Positions 25,001-37,000 of a stretch of 64,000 bases of DNA are shown here, piece by piece (position 1 is the first letter of the stretch; every line of letters starts with the position of its first letter). The position numbers and the translations under genes were made by a program. Under the pieces are notes generated by a model, which saw only the letters and a program-made list of their open reading frames with translations, made no database searches and was not told the DNA's origin. This DNA is from Cinclus cinclus. Lineage: Eukaryota > Chordata > Aves > Passeriformes > Cinclidae. The stretch is from positions 2,077,694-2,141,693 of the forward strand of contig NC_085050.1 of assembly GCF_963662255.1 (NCBI RefSeq), written 5' to 3'.

Positions 25001-28000
25001 GCTCCTGCTGGACATCGGGGTCCTACTTGGAGTGGTCTTTGGACAGCGACCTCAGGAGAGCCCAGTGGGTGGCACAGGGAGCCACAGAGCCCAGACATGG
25101 TGATCTGGGGGATGCAGGTGGGCTGGAACCGTTCAGGGAATGGATTTGGTGCTTGACTAATCCCCTCTGAAGGATGGCAGCATGAACCAGCCACGCCAGT
25201 CAACGCGGGCCTGCGGAGAACATGGCTCATCAAACCCATTTGCTGCTGGGCTTGATGAGGTTCCACATTTGGTCAGTGGAGGTAAAAGCCTCGGCGGAGC
25301 ACACTCGGATTTCTGTGGGGCATTTGACATTTCAACAAAGAAAGCAGGATGATCCCAAAGCAAAGTGGCACACGTTAAGTGGATTAAAACCAGCTAACCA
25401 GCACATCTCTGCTTGTAACCATCCCGCGGCCCTGACCACAGAGGGGAGCTAAGGAAAGGGGAGAAAATGAAGAGCAAGGAAGGAAAAAAAGTCAGTACAG
25501 AAACAGGCAAGGGGCATGGAACAGAGGCCGTGCAGGATGGGGCTCTCTGTGACTGCTCCAAGCTCCACTCACAGCAGCTGGAAATGCATGTTGGCAGGTT
25601 GGAGAAGCAACTTCCTTAAAAAGTGAGGCCAGCTGGCATAGGAACAGCTTGGAAAGGTTTAGCACAGTGGTGGACCCTCCATCTCAGCAATTTTTTAAGG
25701 TCTGAGTGTTTTTCTCCTCTGTTTCCTATGGGAATTCCAGGCTATGGATAAGGTGAGACAGCAGGTCACATCGGTGGTGTACAGGTGAACGCAGGTGATG
25801 CCACTGTGACACAGCGGATGCCATGAGTTCTGCAGCAGTGGGTTCTGCTGGATGCTCACACAGTTGGGAATGATCTCTCCTCCACTGAGTGACCCCAGGA
25901 GCTAAAGGAGTGTCAGGAATCTCTTCCCATGGATGCCTCTTAGGGTCCCAGCACTGGGTTTCTCTGGCGTTGATGGGTGGTGAATTTTGTGAGTAAGAGG
26001 CACTAAACCTGCCAGGTTTGCGTCATAGAATACATCTCTGATGGTGCAGAGCTGACCTCAGAGGTCAGAGCACTGCTTCACACTGCCCTGTGTGGAAGGT
26101 TACCTGCCAGCTTCAGCCCTTTCTCCACCTATCCTCTCCCTCACCCTTGCCAGTAGTGCTGTGGAAGAGGGAAAAATGGAGCAGACACATAAATCTTCTC
26201 TTCAGGACAGAGGAAGCCAGGAGATGAGATTTATGAGAGAGGAAGTCAGGTTCTCCTGGAACTGCAGAGGAGAGAAGTGAATGACCTGGCTCTGCTCGCA
26301 AGGTAGTGCCTTTGTGGGACAACACATCTGATTTTCCTGATCTCCAGAGAGGAGAGAGGTGCTCCTGGCAGTGGAGCAGGGCAGCACTGGAGGATGAGGT
26401 GCTGGAGGGGCAGGAACCAGGCTCATGACACATCACTCCACAGCAGAGCCTAATCCTGCCTTGGCTCTGGGAGGACTCGAGGCCTTTGTTCTCGGATCAG
26501 AGCATGTGTGGGACTCAAGGATGGAGGACTTGGAGCAGCTCCTCAGGCAGCTTGCACACCCAAAATCTGGTTCCTCGCTGAGGAAGCTCCACCACAAAGC
26601 CAGCTCATGCCCTGCCCTCATGCTTCTCTTGGAGGCTCTTCCAGAACCCGGCTGCTGGGAGCCTCGCAGACCTTCTCATTTCCTGCAGGCACTTAATCAC
26701 GGCCCTTTTATATCCGACTGTACTCGTGCCAATGGAGCGCTTCCGCTCGAGCAGCTCTTCTCCCTCCTTGGTGCTCAGCCCTTGCAGTCCCCAGCACGGA
26801 GATGATGTCCCTTCTCCAGCCACATTCCCAGCACTCCCTGAGTCCAGGTTGGCTCCTGTCCCCAAGGCCAGCTCCCCATGTCCCTGATGGACCTCGCAGT
26901 GCCAGACCCCCTCCCTCTCGGGAGCGCTCAAGGCTCTGCTCGACCACCACTGCAGCTCCCCCAGGACCCCCCTGGGCTGACCTGGTCGAGGACACAGGCG
27001 CTGTCCCTGCCACCAGGGCCATGCTTGGGATGCCTGTGCCCTGCAATCCCCCCAGCCCCTCATCAAGCATCGCCCAGGGGTTCTGGGAGTGGCACTGGCA
27101 TGTGGGTCCCAGCGCGAGCAGCGGCTCACACGAGCCGAGGGATCCACACTCATCCCTATGTAGGTCACTGGCTGAAGTGCTCTGCGGGAACATTAGTCAC
27201 TCTCCCAGCCACGGGGCCCAGGAGAAGGCTCTGGCACAGGGAGCCCCTGCCACCCACCTCCCCACGGCACCAGCACCCACGGCCACCCTGCGGGCTCCTC
27301 TCTGGGGCCACCGAGGCTCCTGACTGGCGTGGCCACACGTGCCGTGGCTCATACCCGTGGAAGGGATCCCATCGGCCGGGGAAGGAGGAGCGACATCCTC
27401 CTGGCACATGGAGGTCACCAGCTCCACTTCCATCGCTCCCCTCCGACTGCAGATGTGCCGGTGCTGCAGATGGAGGCTGCACATGGTCAGGAAGACGGGA
27501 GTACAAAGCCCCTGCACGAGCCTTCAGAAGCTGCAGAAACCAAATTATTCCTCTGTCTCCTGTGGATGCTAATACGGCTGTCATGGCAGAGGTGTCTCTG
27601 TTCCCTGTGCTACCTTCTGGCGTTCCCACCTCTCTGCCAAGCAGAGGAGCATCGGTATTGCTGTTTTAATGAGACGTGAAGAGGTAGAGTGACCTGCCTG
27701 GGGGAGCACGGGCAGAGCGGGGCAGACAGCACGTGAGGAGCAGGAGCAGCTCAGGAGGAGGTTGTTCCATGTCCCAAGGCTTCCCTTGGCCACATTCCTG
27801 GAGGAGCAGGTGAGCATCCCTGGAGCTCCTGCCTGCGCTGTGGTTCAGTGCCACCCCCGGGGCTGCAGGGGACACCTCCCTGGGAGGAAGAACACCCTGC
27901 TCAGCTGCTTCCTTCCCAGTGAATAGGGTGTGGGAAATACTATCCTCCTCCAAACCCTATTGATGCCCTGTGTGGCTACACGGACCTGGGAAGATGCTTG

Positions 28001-31000
28001 TGATGGAGATCCAGCCCAGAGACCTCGGCTGGTGCCCAGCACCGAAACCCAGGGCTCTGCTGGGATCTCCAGCATGGGCTGATCCTGCAGCAGTGACAGG
28101 ACAAGGGAAGTGGGACATGGCCCAGAGACTTTTGGCCACAGGAGACCCAGCTCATCTGCAGACCCCTGCAGCCCTTTGCTCTCCCGGGAGGATGCCCCAG
28201 CTCTGGAGAAGGGGTTGGGCACCCATCTGGACCCCACCTGCCCCAGCGTGCAAAGCAGCTGCCTGGGCAGGGCCAGGGCACCCTGGGCAACAAGAGCTCA
28301 GTGGGCTCCCTCACAGGCCAGAAATGGCATCAGAAAGCCACCAACTGTCCCCAGAGCACACTTCTGGAAAAAAACTGGAAAGGTTTCACCGCCCAGCAGT
28401 TCCTGCACTGCCCCAGCTGCCCTTGCGCACACCGGTCCAGGCTTGGGGGGTTCGGTCCCAGGTGCAGCAGGGACCCCCTGGGGCAGCCCCTGTCCCACCA
28501 GTGCCCACCGGCAGCCAGCAGCACGGCCTCTGCAGCTGCAGCTCCCAGCACTGAGAACGTCCTTCCAGAATACAAATTCCTGCCTTTAAGTGCATTCACA
28601 ATGCCATCGAGCAGCCTGCCCCCCTTTATCTCCATGAGTTTTAGACAACGCTGGCTACCAGGGGAATTTGGGAATTAGCGAGTTGTCTTCCTTCACCTCG
28701 TGCCTCAGTTTCCCCACCACCAAACAGTCCCGACCATACAGAGCATCTCTGCCAACACACGAGGTAGGCTCTGCCCAGGACACTGGTTAGGACTGGAGCA
28801 GTGCTGTTAGCAGGGACAGGAATAGACCCACTAATTCTCTGTGGCTTCTGGATGCCACCATGCTATTAAGTAATTACAATAATTATCATTTGTAAGGAAG
28901 ACAACCTCAGTCCAAAGGAGCTTCTGACGAAATACACCCAGCTCCTCCGAGCGCGCCGGAAGGACGAACTCTCCCTGCGGAGAGGGGACACAGGGAAGGG
29001 CCGGAGGTGCCATCCTCAGCTCGGCTCTGCCCCAGGGTCCCCACCCGCCGCTGCTGCTCCCGGCCCCGCTCCTGGGGCAGCACCGCCCGGAGGGAGCGCA
29101 GCCGGCGGTCCCCGCGTCCCCTGCCGCCGCGGCTGTGCCGAGGGGCTCGTTCCCGTAACCCCCGGGAGGGGCCGAGTACGGAGATCGCCGCGAGCTGCTG
29201 CTGGCACCGAACACGCTGTGCCCCTCGGAGCGAGCAGCTGACACCGATGTCCCCGTATGTCCCCGTGCTGGCACAGCCGGGGCCCGGTGGTTACTCATAC
29301 GTGTCCACCTCGTGCTTCCAACGCGAAACCGGCTCCGCGGACACCTCGGCCCCTCTCCCGCACCGCTGCCGGCAGCCGCAGCTCTAGCGGGGTTTGTGTG
29401 CGTTCCCGCGGGGAGGATCGGGACCGGGAGGGACCGGCGCACCCCCGTTTCGCGGGACCGCCTGGGGCTCGCTCCCGCATCCCGGATCTCCTCCGGCGGG
29501 CGCAAGGCCTTGGGCGCGGAGCGCGGCGCCGGGAGCTGCCGGGAGCAACGTGGGCTGAATCCCTCCAGCCCCGGCCGGCGTCACCGCGGCGCGCGGTACC
29601 GAAAGTGACATCCCTGGATCTGCGTGTGCGTGTGTCACCCGGCACAGCCCCGGCTGACGGACGCGTTCCTAACGAGGAGGAGCGGAGATGAGCTCGCCTG
29701 GCTGCTCCCCAGAGCGGCTCCAGCACGCAGCGACCCAGCGAGCGGCGGGGCCACGGGCCGGGGCGGACAGGGCGAGGCTGCGGCACCGCGGCACGACCTG
29801 GGGGTCTTCAGCCCCTCTAACACGGTAGCTCCCACCACAGATGCACCTCTATGGGTTGCACACCGTGTCACCGTTCCAGCACGGTTGTGTCCCCCAGAGA
29901 CCCCCGCCACGGCAGCCGGCGGCCACCTCGGTGCGGGGTGCCCAGCGTAGGGGGCTCGGTGCACCCTCGGTGCGGGGTGCTCGGCGCACGGTGCCTGCCA
30001 CAGGATGCTCGGTGCACGGTGCCGTGGTCCCCGTGCTTTCAGCAGATCCCCGGGCAGCTCCTGCTCGCCGGGAGCAAAGGATGGGAATACAGGGAGGTGC
30101 CGCGACCCCCGGGGATCCGGGAACACCGAGGATCCCCCTCGCCAGCCCAGCTCGGCTCCTCGCTCCGGTCCCCGCCGGCCCCCGCGCATCCCGCGGGTAC
30201 TCACACCGCTCCCGCGGCCCCGGGGTCCCCGCGCAGTCCCGGTTTCGGGGCTCCCCGCACAGTGTCGCCGCTCCCAGCCCCGGGGGTTCCCACGCCCCGG
30301 CCGCGGGGCAGCCCGGGGTCTCGGCACCGCAGGGCCGATACCCGCAGCACCCTCTCCGGCCGCCGGCCCGCTCTCGGGCGGAGCCTCCTCCCCATCCCGC
30401 CCGGTACCTGGTGCTCGGCGGCGGTAGCGGCGCGGGTCCGGCAGCGGCGGGCGCGGGGCTCAGCGGGGCGGGGCGGGGCGGCGCGCGCTCGCCGGTACCG
30501 GGGCGGAGCCTGGCGGGGGGCGGAGCCCCGAGATGGGGAGCGCGCCCGGGAGCCGAGCCTCGGAGCCCCGAGGAGCCACGGTCCCGGTACCGGGAGCGGC
30601 GCGTGGCTGCGCGTCCCGGTCCCGCGGGCCCCCGGTGTGCCGGTGCCGCTGCGCGGGGCAGCGCTCGGCGGGGCGGCCGCCGGGCTGTGGCACCACGTGG
30701 ACTCCCGAAGGAGCGGGAGCTGTTGGGATTTGATCCGTTTGCTTTGCACAAGAGAATTCCCTGCAAACCCCTCGTAGCCAAGGCTGGCCGTGGGCGCGCG
30801 TTGCTTCCCCTCGGTGAGCTACGCCCCATCCCGAGGAGCTCCCGGGGCTGCGCAGGGGCTGGTGGTGCGAAGCTGGAGCCCTTGACCACCAGCAGCAGTC
30901 ACATCCCTCCCCGAACAGTCCGCTTTGGTCTGCATGTAGTTGGCAAGGTCTGGCCTGGGGCTGCAATGGGGCTCTGTCTCCCCTGGAATCCAGGAGGAAG

Positions 31001-34000
31001 CTCCAGCAGTGCCGAACCTGCCAGGGCAGGTCCTGGAAGGTGCCTGCCGCACCCAGGATGGGCAGTGGTGCCCAGCGCTGCCCTCATAGGGCTCACGGCA
31101 CGGCAGTCTCTGGGGGTGCGTCGGCACCTGAAGCCACCCACAAAGTTCGATCAGTGACACCGAGGGATGGCAGGGCCATCACTCCTCCTGAACACGCCAG
31201 ATGATGCTCTTACGCCAGAAACAGCTGCCCTTTCCCGTAGTTTCCAGCCACGGATGTGTCTCTGGGACAGCTTTCTGGGCAGCATCCCACTCGTGCACAC
31301 TCCACTTGTGTTGCTACAAAGCTGGGACCCTCCTGGAGTGGAACTGAGGGCTCAGTTTGGGACCCTTCACTGGAGGCACTCCATAAGGAACCTGCTTGCC
31401 ATTTTCAAAATGCCCTTACATCCAGGCCAAGATGGCCTTAAATTATCTCAAAAATGACAGAAGTGCTTCACCACCACTCTGTAATTACACCTGCATCCCC
31501 TGGCATCATGGTGGGTGCAGGAGTGGGATACACAGTCTGGGAACTGGACATGAAGAGGCCAGGAGAAGAGGTCTGGGGAGCTGGGGAAGAAGGGGCCGGG
31601 GAAGGTGGGTGTGAACAGACCCCAAGGCAGTTGGGGTTTCGGGTTACGAACTGACTGGAGGAACAAGGATGGTGTCCTGTTCCATGGTGCAGCTGCAGGA
31701 CCCAGCCGGGCCTGACCAGCTCCTCTCCCACAGAGCCACTACGTGGCCTGCATGGCTGCCATCCTGAGCCAGATGGACAAGGACCACTACAGCACCTACA
31801 TCCAGGCGTTCCCCTCCCGGCCTGAGCTGATGGTGAGTGCTGCCCCACGGCAATACCGGGCCCTCTGGCACCAGCACCTCCCTCACAGCATCCCCTGGAG
31901 GGATGCCCCGGAGGGCACTGCAGTCCAGCACAGCTCCTGACATCGCTCTCTCCCTTGCAGGACTTCCTCATGGAGACTTTTATCCTTTTCAAGGACCTGA
32001 TTGGGAAGACAGTGTATCCCGGTGACTGGGTGGTGATGAACATGGTGCAGAACCGGTGAGGGCCTGGGGAGGGACCCGCAGGGGGATGCTGGGGCAGGTG
32101 TGAGTACCTGGGATGTCTCGGGACAGGTGGACACTGGAGCATGGCTCTGGACGTGCAGGACTGGTGTACTGGACAGTGTTTGGGGGCATTGAAGTGGGCA
32201 CAAAGGACCTCCCCCGCTCTGTGTGATGATGATGGGCACACCGGGCTGGGCAGTGGGCACACTGCTGCTGCCCTCACTCAGTGCCCGTGCTCACTCGCCC
32301 CAGGGAGTTTCTGCGTGCCATCAACCACTTTGCCACGACCTTAACCGAGATGTTCCTGAGCAACAGTGACTTCGAGCTGCAGGTGGGTGGGTGCTGCCTC
32401 AGTCCTGCTTCGGGCCAGGTGGGTCAGGAGAGGACCCAGCCTGGTACTCATCCGTGTGCTTCCACTGCAGCTCTGGAACAACTATTTCCACCTGGCCGTG
32501 GCTTTCCTCACCCAGGAATCCCTGCAGCTGGAGAACTTCTCGCCAGCTAAACGCAACAGTATCCTGGCCAAGTGAGTCCCCACCCCGCACAGCCAGCCAC
32601 ACCTCGGGTCACCGCCCCGGGCTGCCACCATGCAGGGAGGTCCGGGATTTTGGGATGAGCCAGCTGGGCTTTGCACACCTCGGGCTGCAGAGCGATGCTG
32701 GCGGACCTCTGTCCTGGCAGGTATGGGGACATGAGAGCCACGATCGGAGCGTCCATCCGGGACATGTGGTACAGCCTCGGTGAGCCACGGTGTGCGGTGA
32801 TGGGGGATTTTTGGGTCTCTGTGGGCTGATGTCCATCAGCACCGTCCCCAGAGTGGGAGTGGCGAGCGGGGTTTTGCTGGTTTGGACATGGGAGCCTGCG
32901 TGGAAGTGGATCTGCCCCCGCCCCTCCAGCTCGCCCTGTCCTCCCAGGCCAGCGCAAGATCGAGTTTATCCCAGGCATGGTGGGTCCCATCCTGGAGATG
33001 ACGCTGGTGCCGGAGGTGGAGCTGCGCAAATCCACCATCCCCATCTTCTTCGACATGATGCTCTGCGAGCACCGGCTCACCGGGAGCTTCAGCCGGGTGA
33101 GGGCCAAGGCTGCTCCCGGGGGAGCAGGATGGGGTGGGATGTTATGGGAGCCACCCACACCAGGGGAGTGGCATGGCCTGGAAGCGGGAACGGGAACCGT
33201 CTCTTTAGGATGATCTCTGAGCTCAGCCCATCTTTATCCTGTCTCTGCAGTTTGAGGATGAGATCCTGCGCAGGCTGGACAGCGAGGTGGAGGGCGGCCG
33301 GGGGGACGAGCAGTACATGCAGCTTTTCAAGAGCATGTGAGTGTGCAGTGACATCCCTGCCACCTTCTCCCCAGGGCACGACCCTTTGCTGTCACCATTC
33401 CCTGCCATCCCACTCCTCCTCACTCTGTGCCCTGGCCCGGAGTGTGCCACAAGGAAAATGGACCAGCGAGGAGGAAGGCTGGTTCCTGAGCACCATTGTG
33501 TGCTCCCTGCCCCTGCCTGCCCTAGGCGATGCTCCTGTCCTGGGTGACACACCTGCCTTAGGAATTACCCTTGTCCTGTCCCAGGAATTACCCTATGCCT
33601 TAAGTGAGAACCCTGCCTCAGGTGATGCCACTGCCCCAGGTGTTCTCTCTGCCCCAGGAATTACTCCTGCCCTGGGTGATGCCCCTGCTCCACCCAGGCT
33701 TTGTCCCTGCCCTTTGGTGCTGAGCAGGGCAGTGGTGGGTCCACTGCAGAGCTGGCTGTGCAGTGGGACCTGTGGCCCCCTCTCTTCCCCAGCCTGCTGA
33801 GTTGCTGCCAGAGCCACCCTGAGCTGGCCAAGCCTGGAGAGGACTTTGTGAGGCTGGTGAGTGAACTCCTGGAGCGACTCCTGGACTACCGGGCTGTCAT
33901 GAATGATGAGAACAAGACCTACAGCATGAGCTGCACTGTCAACCTCCTGGTGAGCACTTGTGCCCTGCTCCAGCTCCCTGAGGCTGGCAGGGCTCATCCC

Positions 34001-37000
34001 CAGCTCCCTGGGGCAACCAGGGCTTGTTCCCATGCTTCCCCACATCCCCAAGGCTGGCAGGGCTTGTTCCTGCATCTCCCCAAGTCCCCACGGTGCCCCT
34101 GGCGCAGCAGAGAGGGAGTGCACATGGTGCCAGAGCTGGCATCCCTTGGGAGTCACTGTGTAGCTCCCCAGGGCCATGGCCAACCCCATCCCTGTGTGGG
34201 GACGGTCCTGGCAGCACCATGACCCAGAGGGTGGCAGCGTGGGGAGCTGTGGCATGTGCCATCCTTGGGGCCACTCAAACAGCCTCATCTGCCTTTTCAC
34301 AGAACTTCTACAAGGAGATTGACCGCCAGGCCATGTACATCAGGTGAGCACGGCCCTGGGAACACCAGCAACACCTGGGGTGGGATGTCCCTAGCATTCC
34401 CAGTGGGATGGGTTGGGCAAAGCGGCCTGAGGGGCAGGGTGATGGCGTTCTGTGCCCAAACTATGCTGTTGTGCCCCACACATGGGACTGTCACTCCCCA
34501 CACACGGCTCTGTCACTCCCAGGTACCTGTACAAGCTGAAGGACCTGCACATCAGCTACGAAAACTACACGGAGGGAGCCTACACGCTGCTGCTGCACGC
34601 CCGGCTGCTCACGGTGGGCACGGGGGACTCAGGGGGGCTGTGAGGAGTGGGCAGCCCTGTGGGCTTGGTGTGACAGGTCCCCACTCCCTTGTGCAGTGGT
34701 CAGAGGAGTCAAATGCAGCCCCTGTGCCAGGCCCGCACAGCCTCCACCTGCACACTCAGCGCCAGCTGAAGGAGGCTCTGTACAACCAGATCATTGAATA
34801 CTTCGACCAGGGTAAGGTGAGTGTGGCCACCTGCCCTTACAGACCTTGCAGCCTCTGAAACCCCGCAACTGGAGGGAGCTGGGCTGGCTTAGGGCAAGTC
34901 TGGCCCCCTTGCCACTACTGCCCCCTGTTCCAAGCTGTTAGACCCCATTCTCAGCACATCTCTTCACTCCCCACTGCTGCAGAAGGGCTGAGACTGTCCT
35001 GCAGTGAGCCTGGGCTGGATGGTTCACCCCACACCCACTGTCCTTCATCCCATCGTGTCCTGTGACATCCTAGTGCAGCCCTTGTACTGCCAGGGGCTGG
35101 CAGCACGGACATCTAGGACAAAAGCTTGATAGGGTGGGTTGGGGGGCTCCAGGGCTGGAGGTGGTGGGAAGCCAAGTCTTTCTGCTGCCCACTGGACCAG
35201 CAGTCCCCACAGGAGAGCCCTCTCCCCCTCCTCACAGGGGGCAGGGGTGCAGGTGCCCCCACAGGCAGGGTGGTCTCTGCTGGAAGTCCCTGGTGCCCCC
35301 TTCCCCAGTTCACCCTGCACTGGGGGGCCCTGTCCTGGCTCCTCTCTTCTCCAGATGTGGGAAGAGGCCATCCACATCTGCAAGGAGCTGGCGGAGCAGT
35401 ACGAGAGCCACGTGTTTGACTATGAAATGCTGAGTGACATCCTGGTGGGTGCCCAGCTGGGCTGAGGGTGCTGCTGGCAGGGCAGGATGGTGGGGATGAG
35501 CTGGGGGGAGTGGGGGGGTCTGCAGGGCCCCACCCTCTCCTCATCCTGCCTCTGTCCTCTGCAGCAACGAGAAGCCAAGTTCTATGAGAAGATCCTGAAG
35601 GTGCTGCGGCCCAGCCCGGACTACTTTGCCGTGGGGTACTACGGGCAGGGCTTCCCCACCTTCCTCCGGGTAAGCAGAACCAGGAGCAGCTCCACAGCTG
35701 CCACCTCAATACCCAAGGAAAGCCACTCTTCACTGGTCTTCACCTGGATGTGAAGCTGTGGACCACAACTCTGAGTGTCATCATCCAGTCTATTCCTTAC
35801 CCAGCATCTATGTCTGTCCTGGAGATGGGTGTGTGTCCTAGGGACACGGTCAGAAGGTTTGCACAAATCCAGTCACTCTCCCCACATCCACCCATGTTGC
35901 CACACCCTCATAGGAGCTACCACATTTGCCAGGCAGGATTTGTCCTTGGTGACATTGCTTGGCTGGCACCAGTCCTGATTCTCTGTGTGCCTTCTTCCTT
36001 TTTCCTCTAGTTATTTGGTTTGGGAAAGTATTATTTTTTTTTTTTAGGAGGGGGTGTCTTCTGCTTGGCAGGGGGCTCAGCCTTTTCAGCACCAGCAGCC
36101 CAGTGCTCTGGGACTTGCTGGCCCTGCTCTGTGGCACAGAGATGAGCTGGCTCCTTCCTACCCTGCAGAACAAAGTCTTCATCTACCGGGGCAAGGAGTA
36201 TGAGCGGCGTGAGGACTTTGAGATGCGGCTGCTGAGCCCCTTCCCCCATGCTGAGAAGCTGAAGAGCACATCTCCCCCTGGCCAGGACATCACTGACTCC
36301 CCAGGGCAGTGTATCCTCTGTGCACAGGGACAGGGCTGGGAGGGTGGCTTGGTCTCTGCCCATCGCTCTCCCTGTGGGAATTCCTTAAATGCCTGTCTGT
36401 ACCCCTGGGGTTCACCCCTCAGGGCTCTGAACCCCCTCTCCCCAGCAGCCCTGTCCTCCAGTGTGTGCTTGTGGCTCCTTCACTCCCACAGACATCCAGT
36501 GCTTCACCGTGCAGCCAGCAGAGGAAGCCAAGGTCCGGCTCAAGGGCCGGAGCATCCCGGAGCAGATCACCAAGTGAGTGTCCAGCACAGGGAGCCCCTA
36601 CTCTGTGTGGGTGGGTGGGACATAGTGGGGGGCGTCTCCCATCTCCACCCCTTCACTCCCCACAGCTTCTACAAAGCCAACCATGTCCAGCGGTTCAGCT
36701 ACTCACGGCCTTTCAAGAGGGGCCCGAACGATCCTGACAATGAATTTGCAGTGAGTGCTGGGAGGAGCTGCCAGGACCCTCAGCTGGGAGGGACAGGAGA
36801 GCTGGGGGGACCCTGCAAAGAGCTAAGGGTCCAGAGGAGAAACAGGGGATCCCTGGTCCTGGGATGGGGAAGATGCTGGTCCTGTGCCCAGGGAGGTGGG
36901 ATCCCCCCATGCCATGAGGCAGCTGGGGGGTGATGGGAGAAGGGTGGGGAGTGACTGCTGCTCTTCCCACAGAACATGTGGATTGAGCGGACAGCCTTCA

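Noticed and set aside
29841..31157. 438-codon plus-strand and 346-codon minus-strand ORFs in the CpG island
   Set aside because: Overlapping long frames on both strands reflect lack of AT-rich stops. No family motif and no supported splice junctions were found.
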